A DNA stretch of 64,000 nt from UBA8437 sp963582065 (GTDB taxonomy: Bacteria; Planctomycetota; Planctomycetia; Planctomycetales; Planctomycetaceae), in assembly GCA_963582065.1 (NCBI GenBank), contig CAUZRQ010000015.1, positions 1-64,000 of the forward strand, read 5' to 3'. A program made the position numbers and the translations under genes. Every line of letters begins with the position of its first letter. Within the stretch, counting starts at the first letter, position 1. Below are positions 61,791 to 64,000 of the stretch, piece by piece. A model generated the notes under the pieces. The model did not search any database. It worked only from the letters and a program-made list of their open reading frames with translations, and had not been told where the DNA came from.

Positions 61791-63566
61791 TTAGTGATTG
61801 AACCGGAATTCGGCCGACAGCAGCAAGGCCCAGGTCAATTCGGTCACCGCGTCGGTCCGCTTGGTGACCTTCTTGAGGTATTCACTCACCTCGGATCGTT
61901 CGGATGCGGTCGGCAGGCGATTCAATACGACGATATACAATTCTTCGGCGATGGCTGCCGAATCATCCAGCTTGGCCAACCGGCCGGTGAGATTTGTCTT
62001 GGTCGGCTTCAGCCACTCGCGAAGCAATTGCCCGTTGACGAGGAACAGGGCCTGGGGCGCCGTTGCAGAAAACGACGTGCTCTGGCCGCCATCAGCGGCG
62101 AATTGTGTCACAAAGGTCTTGATGTGTCCGTCGACAGCCTTGCTGAGGGCTGCTTCGACCGCGGCTGGAGAGGGCGATGATTCGGTGTTGCTCTTCTCCG
62201 GTTTCTTGCCGGCGGCGTCCTTCTTGGCCTTGCCCGCATCTTTCGCAGCCTTCTTCTTATCGTTGGCCTTCTTGTCCTTGGCCTTCTTGTCCGCTTCGGA
62301 TTTCAATTTGGCGAGAGTCGAGTTCTGTACCGCCTCCAAAAACCCGGTGGCCTCCATCGTGGCCCAGGCGTACTGTTCGGGACTCAATGGCTTCAACAGT
62401 CCCACCGCAAAGTGACGACGAGCCGTATCGACCGACTCCTCCCTGGGGCGACTGCTCCGCTGGTAGGCTCGCGTGCGGGCCAACTCTCCGAGCAACCATC
62501 GCATGTCGTAGCCACGCGCGTGCAAGCGATCACCCAGCAGGTCGAGCAGCTTGGGGTGCGATGGCGGGTTAGCAACGTGAGCCAGGTCGAGAGGTTCCAC
62601 CAGGCCCCGGCCCATCATCGCGGCCCACAGCCTGTTGGCAATGTTCAGACGGAAAGCCCGGTTTTCCTTGGCCGTCACGGCCTGTCCGAGTTGCTGGCGA
62701 CGACTGTACTTGGGGACACCGACGGCCGTTTTGCCCGGCTTGGTGACATACTGCTTGGAAGTCCCCTTGGGGTCGGGGATCTCGGGGAGATCCAGAACCC
62801 GGGGATCTGTCTTTCCCTTGGTGTCATCAAAGGCCGAAGTGAACGTCACATCCCCCTCGGCCTTTTCACCGAGGGACTTCTTCTTCGACTTCGGATCGGT
62901 GAACAGGTAGCTGCGATCAAGGAAGGCCTTCAGGCCGTGAAAGTGCCGTTGCAGGTAAGCCTCGACGACCGGGTGGTTGTGACACTGAGCACACTCGAGA
63001 TCTTTGCCGAGAAAAATGCGTCCGACATCCCTGGTGACGACGGTGAGGTCAAATTCGCGGTCGAGATAAAAGCGTGCCCGCGGACGCGTCTTTGCGTCGG
63101 CACCACCATCGACGAGAATCTCGCGAGACAACTGATCCCACGAACGGTTCTCGGTGGCCGCCTTTCGCAGGTAAGCCTGCCATCCTGCGGAGGCAACGTT
63201 CTCGGAAGTCCGCCGCTCCATCAGCATCCAATCCAGCAGATACTGCATTCGCCGAGCGTGTGCCGGACTTCCCAGGAGTTGCTTGATTGCCTCGTCCCGC
63301 TTCTCGGCCGATGGTCGCTTGTCGGCCAAAAACCGCCGAGTGGCCTCGCCAGACGGGATGGTCGCCGTCAGATCCAGCGTCACCCGACGCAGAAACTCCG
63401 CATCACTGCAGGTTGACGACGCGTGCGTGGCAAACTCCGGAAGAGCCGCCTCAATCAGGCGATCGATCTCCGGGGCCAGGCTCTTTGCCTTCTCGGCAGC
63501 CGGAAGTGCCGCCGCAACCTGCGCGAACGCAACGGCGACGATCAAACTGCGAAAAGATACTCCCAT
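61791..63566 (-). CDS. DUF1549/DUF1553 protein with Lys/Ala-rich insertion
   Basis: 591 residues from the ATG at 63566, with a signal peptide (LIVAVAFAQVAAALPA). DUF1549 (EFLRRVTLDLTATIPSGE, RRMQYLLDWMLMERRT) leads to ECAQCHNHPVVEAYLQ with a CxxCH site, then DUF1553 (NRAFRLNIANRLWAAMMGRG). Around residues 417-467 there is a low-complexity stretch of Lys, Ala and Asp, likely an extended or coiled linker. The C-terminus has LLLSAEFRFNH. The first of three genes in a leftward operon. Confidence 0.87.
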   Translation of the reverse strand: MGVSFRSLIVAVAFAQVAAALPAAEKAKSLAPEIDRLIEAALPEFATHASSTCSDAEFLRRVTLDLTATIPSGEATRRFLADKRPSAEKRDEAIKQLLGSPAHARRMQYLLDWMLMERRTSENVASAGWQAYLRKAATENRSWDQLSREILVDGGADAKTRPRARFYLDREFDLTVVTRDVGRIFLGKDLECAQCHNHPVVEAYLQRHFHGLKAFLDRSYLFTDPKSKKKSLGEKAEGDVTFTSAFDDTKGKTDPRVLDLPEIPDPKGTSKQYVTKPGKTAVGVPKYSRRQQLGQAVTAKENRAFRLNIANRLWAAMMGRGLVEPLDLAHVANPPSHPKLLDLLGDRLHARGYDMRWLLGELARTRAYQRSSRPREESVDTARRHFAVGLLKPLSPEQYAWATMEATGFLEAVQNSTLAKLKSEADKKAKDKKANDKKKAAKDAGKAKKDAAGKKPEKSNTESSPSPAAVEAALSKAVDGHIKTFVTQFAADGGQSTSFSATAPQALFLVNGQLLREWLKPTKTNLTGRLAKLDDSAAIAEELYIVVLNRLPTASERSEVSEYLKKVTKRTDAVTELTWALLLSAEFRFNH

Positions 63567-63773
63567 CGAGCAACCTGAGGGACGTTGTTGGTGGTCCACG
63601 TCGACGCCGACATCCAGTCTAACATCCCGGTTGTGACGGGACATCCCCTGTTGTGCCGAGCCGCCCCAACCAAAACCGGTGGCAGAAGAAACAAATATGG
63701 CCCTATACCGATTGACTATGGCCATACCCGGTCTACGGTGGGTTATTCAATCGCACCACCGATGGGTCCGACC
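63567..63773. other. Divergent intergenic region
   Basis: 207 bases separating the DUF1549 gene from the ribbon-helix-helix-like gene. The right half carries the repeat-bearing putative operator described separately. No clear leftward promoter is visible. Confidence 0.4.
63696..63739 (+). promoter_or_regulatory. Putative promoter and autoregulatory operator of the RHH-like gene
   Basis: TTGACT (63712-63717) and TACGGT (63734-63739) are 16 bases apart. Around the -35 box lie two similar blocks, TATGGCCCTATACCG (63696-63710) and TATGGCCATACCCGG (63717-63731), with their TATGGCC parts 21 bases apart, two helical turns. TATGGCCATA (63717-63726) is a perfect palindrome. Such spacing suits a ribbon-helix-helix repressor binding its own promoter. 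Confidence 0.45.
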
Positions 63774-64000
63774 ATGCCGAAACTTGCGATTTATGTTCCG
63801 AAGAAGGCCAAGAAGGAGATCGACCGTTGGCGGAAACGGATCAATTTTTCGCAGGTGTTCATGAGAGCCCTGGAGAACGAGATCCGGGAACTTCAGAGGG
63901 CGATCGATGCGGATGACAGCCAGTTGACGACTGCTGCACAGCATTACCGCCGTCAGATGGCCGGCGACCGTGATGCCCTGGTTTCGCTGGGCCACGCCGA
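63774..64000 (+). CDS. Ribbon-helix-helix-like DNA-binding protein (cut by window edge)
   Basis: 75 codons are visible and the frame is open at the right edge. MPKLAIYVPKK followed by KEIDRWRKRINFSQVFMRAL resembles a short beta-strand followed by two helices, as in ribbon-helix-helix repressors and antitoxin-like proteins. A coiled, charged region follows (ENEIRELQRAIDADDS). The repeats around the preceding promoter support a self-regulating protein. Whether a toxin partner follows lies beyond the window. Confidence 0.6.
   Translation, partial: MPKLAIYVPKKAKKEIDRWRKRINFSQVFMRALENEIRELQRAIDADDSQLTTAAQHYRRQMAGDRDALVSLGHA

Noticed and set aside
1..64000. tRNA, rRNA, CRISPR arrays, transposases, attachment sites
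   Set aside because: Looked for by eye and none recognised; small or degenerate RNA genes could still be missed without a covariance search.

Overview
The window is GC-rich bacterial DNA from a member of the Planctomycetota. The main evidence is three separate pairs of a planctomycete-type DUF1549/DUF1553 protein and a Tat-exported DUF1501 protein. Five proteins carry PQQ-type beta-propellers, and there are also a ceramidase-like protein, an FGE-like fusion and partner-switching regulators. I see no rRNA, tRNA, CRISPR array or transposase. The strand changes often, and most genes sit in short, tightly overlapping operons. No species can be named from the sequence.

Left part (1-17.4 kb): a DegT-type aminotransferase runs off the left edge. 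Two secreted beta-propeller proteins follow and end at a strong intrinsic terminator (4968-5012). A promoter-like site then precedes a packed ten-gene run from 5207 to 17388. It encodes an iron-containing alcohol dehydrogenase, a beta-propeller, a HemN-like radical SAM protein, a chorismate-lyase-like protein, a flavin halogenase-like oxidoreductase, a DUF3311/sodium symporter pair, a hotdog thioesterase and a LolD/MacB-like ABC ATPase with a large FtsX-type permease. This looks like an undescribed biosynthesis and export unit for a small, possibly aromatic product. It is the best candidate here for a new system.

Middle part (17.4-43.4 kb): a small membrane protein, a TAXI-type TRAP transporter next to a signal-less gamma-glutamyltransferase, and then leuA. 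leuA is preceded by a leucine-rich leader peptide and an attenuator-like terminator. A molybdenum-cofactor block (MoeA-PBP fusion, a second MoeA, MobA) is followed by core genes for a YkgJ-like protein, an HU-like protein, PyrD, TrpS, an aquaporin, AcpS, a sirtuin and a cupin. A mosaic BNR/CBM9 protein, a divergent RNase HII-like protein, a ceramidase-like protein and NAD synthetase complete this part.

Right part (43.4-64 kb): the three DUF1549/DUF1501 modules, one with an FGE/beta-propeller fusion and one with a WD40 protein. Among them lie a TonB-dependent receptor, an M3 oligopeptidase and an anti-anti-sigma/anti-sigma-kinase pair. A small ribbon-helix-helix-like protein runs off the right edge, with a repeat-bearing putative operator in front of it. 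The modules, receptor and propellers suggest a life based on degrading external polymers. The substrate cannot be read from the sequence.
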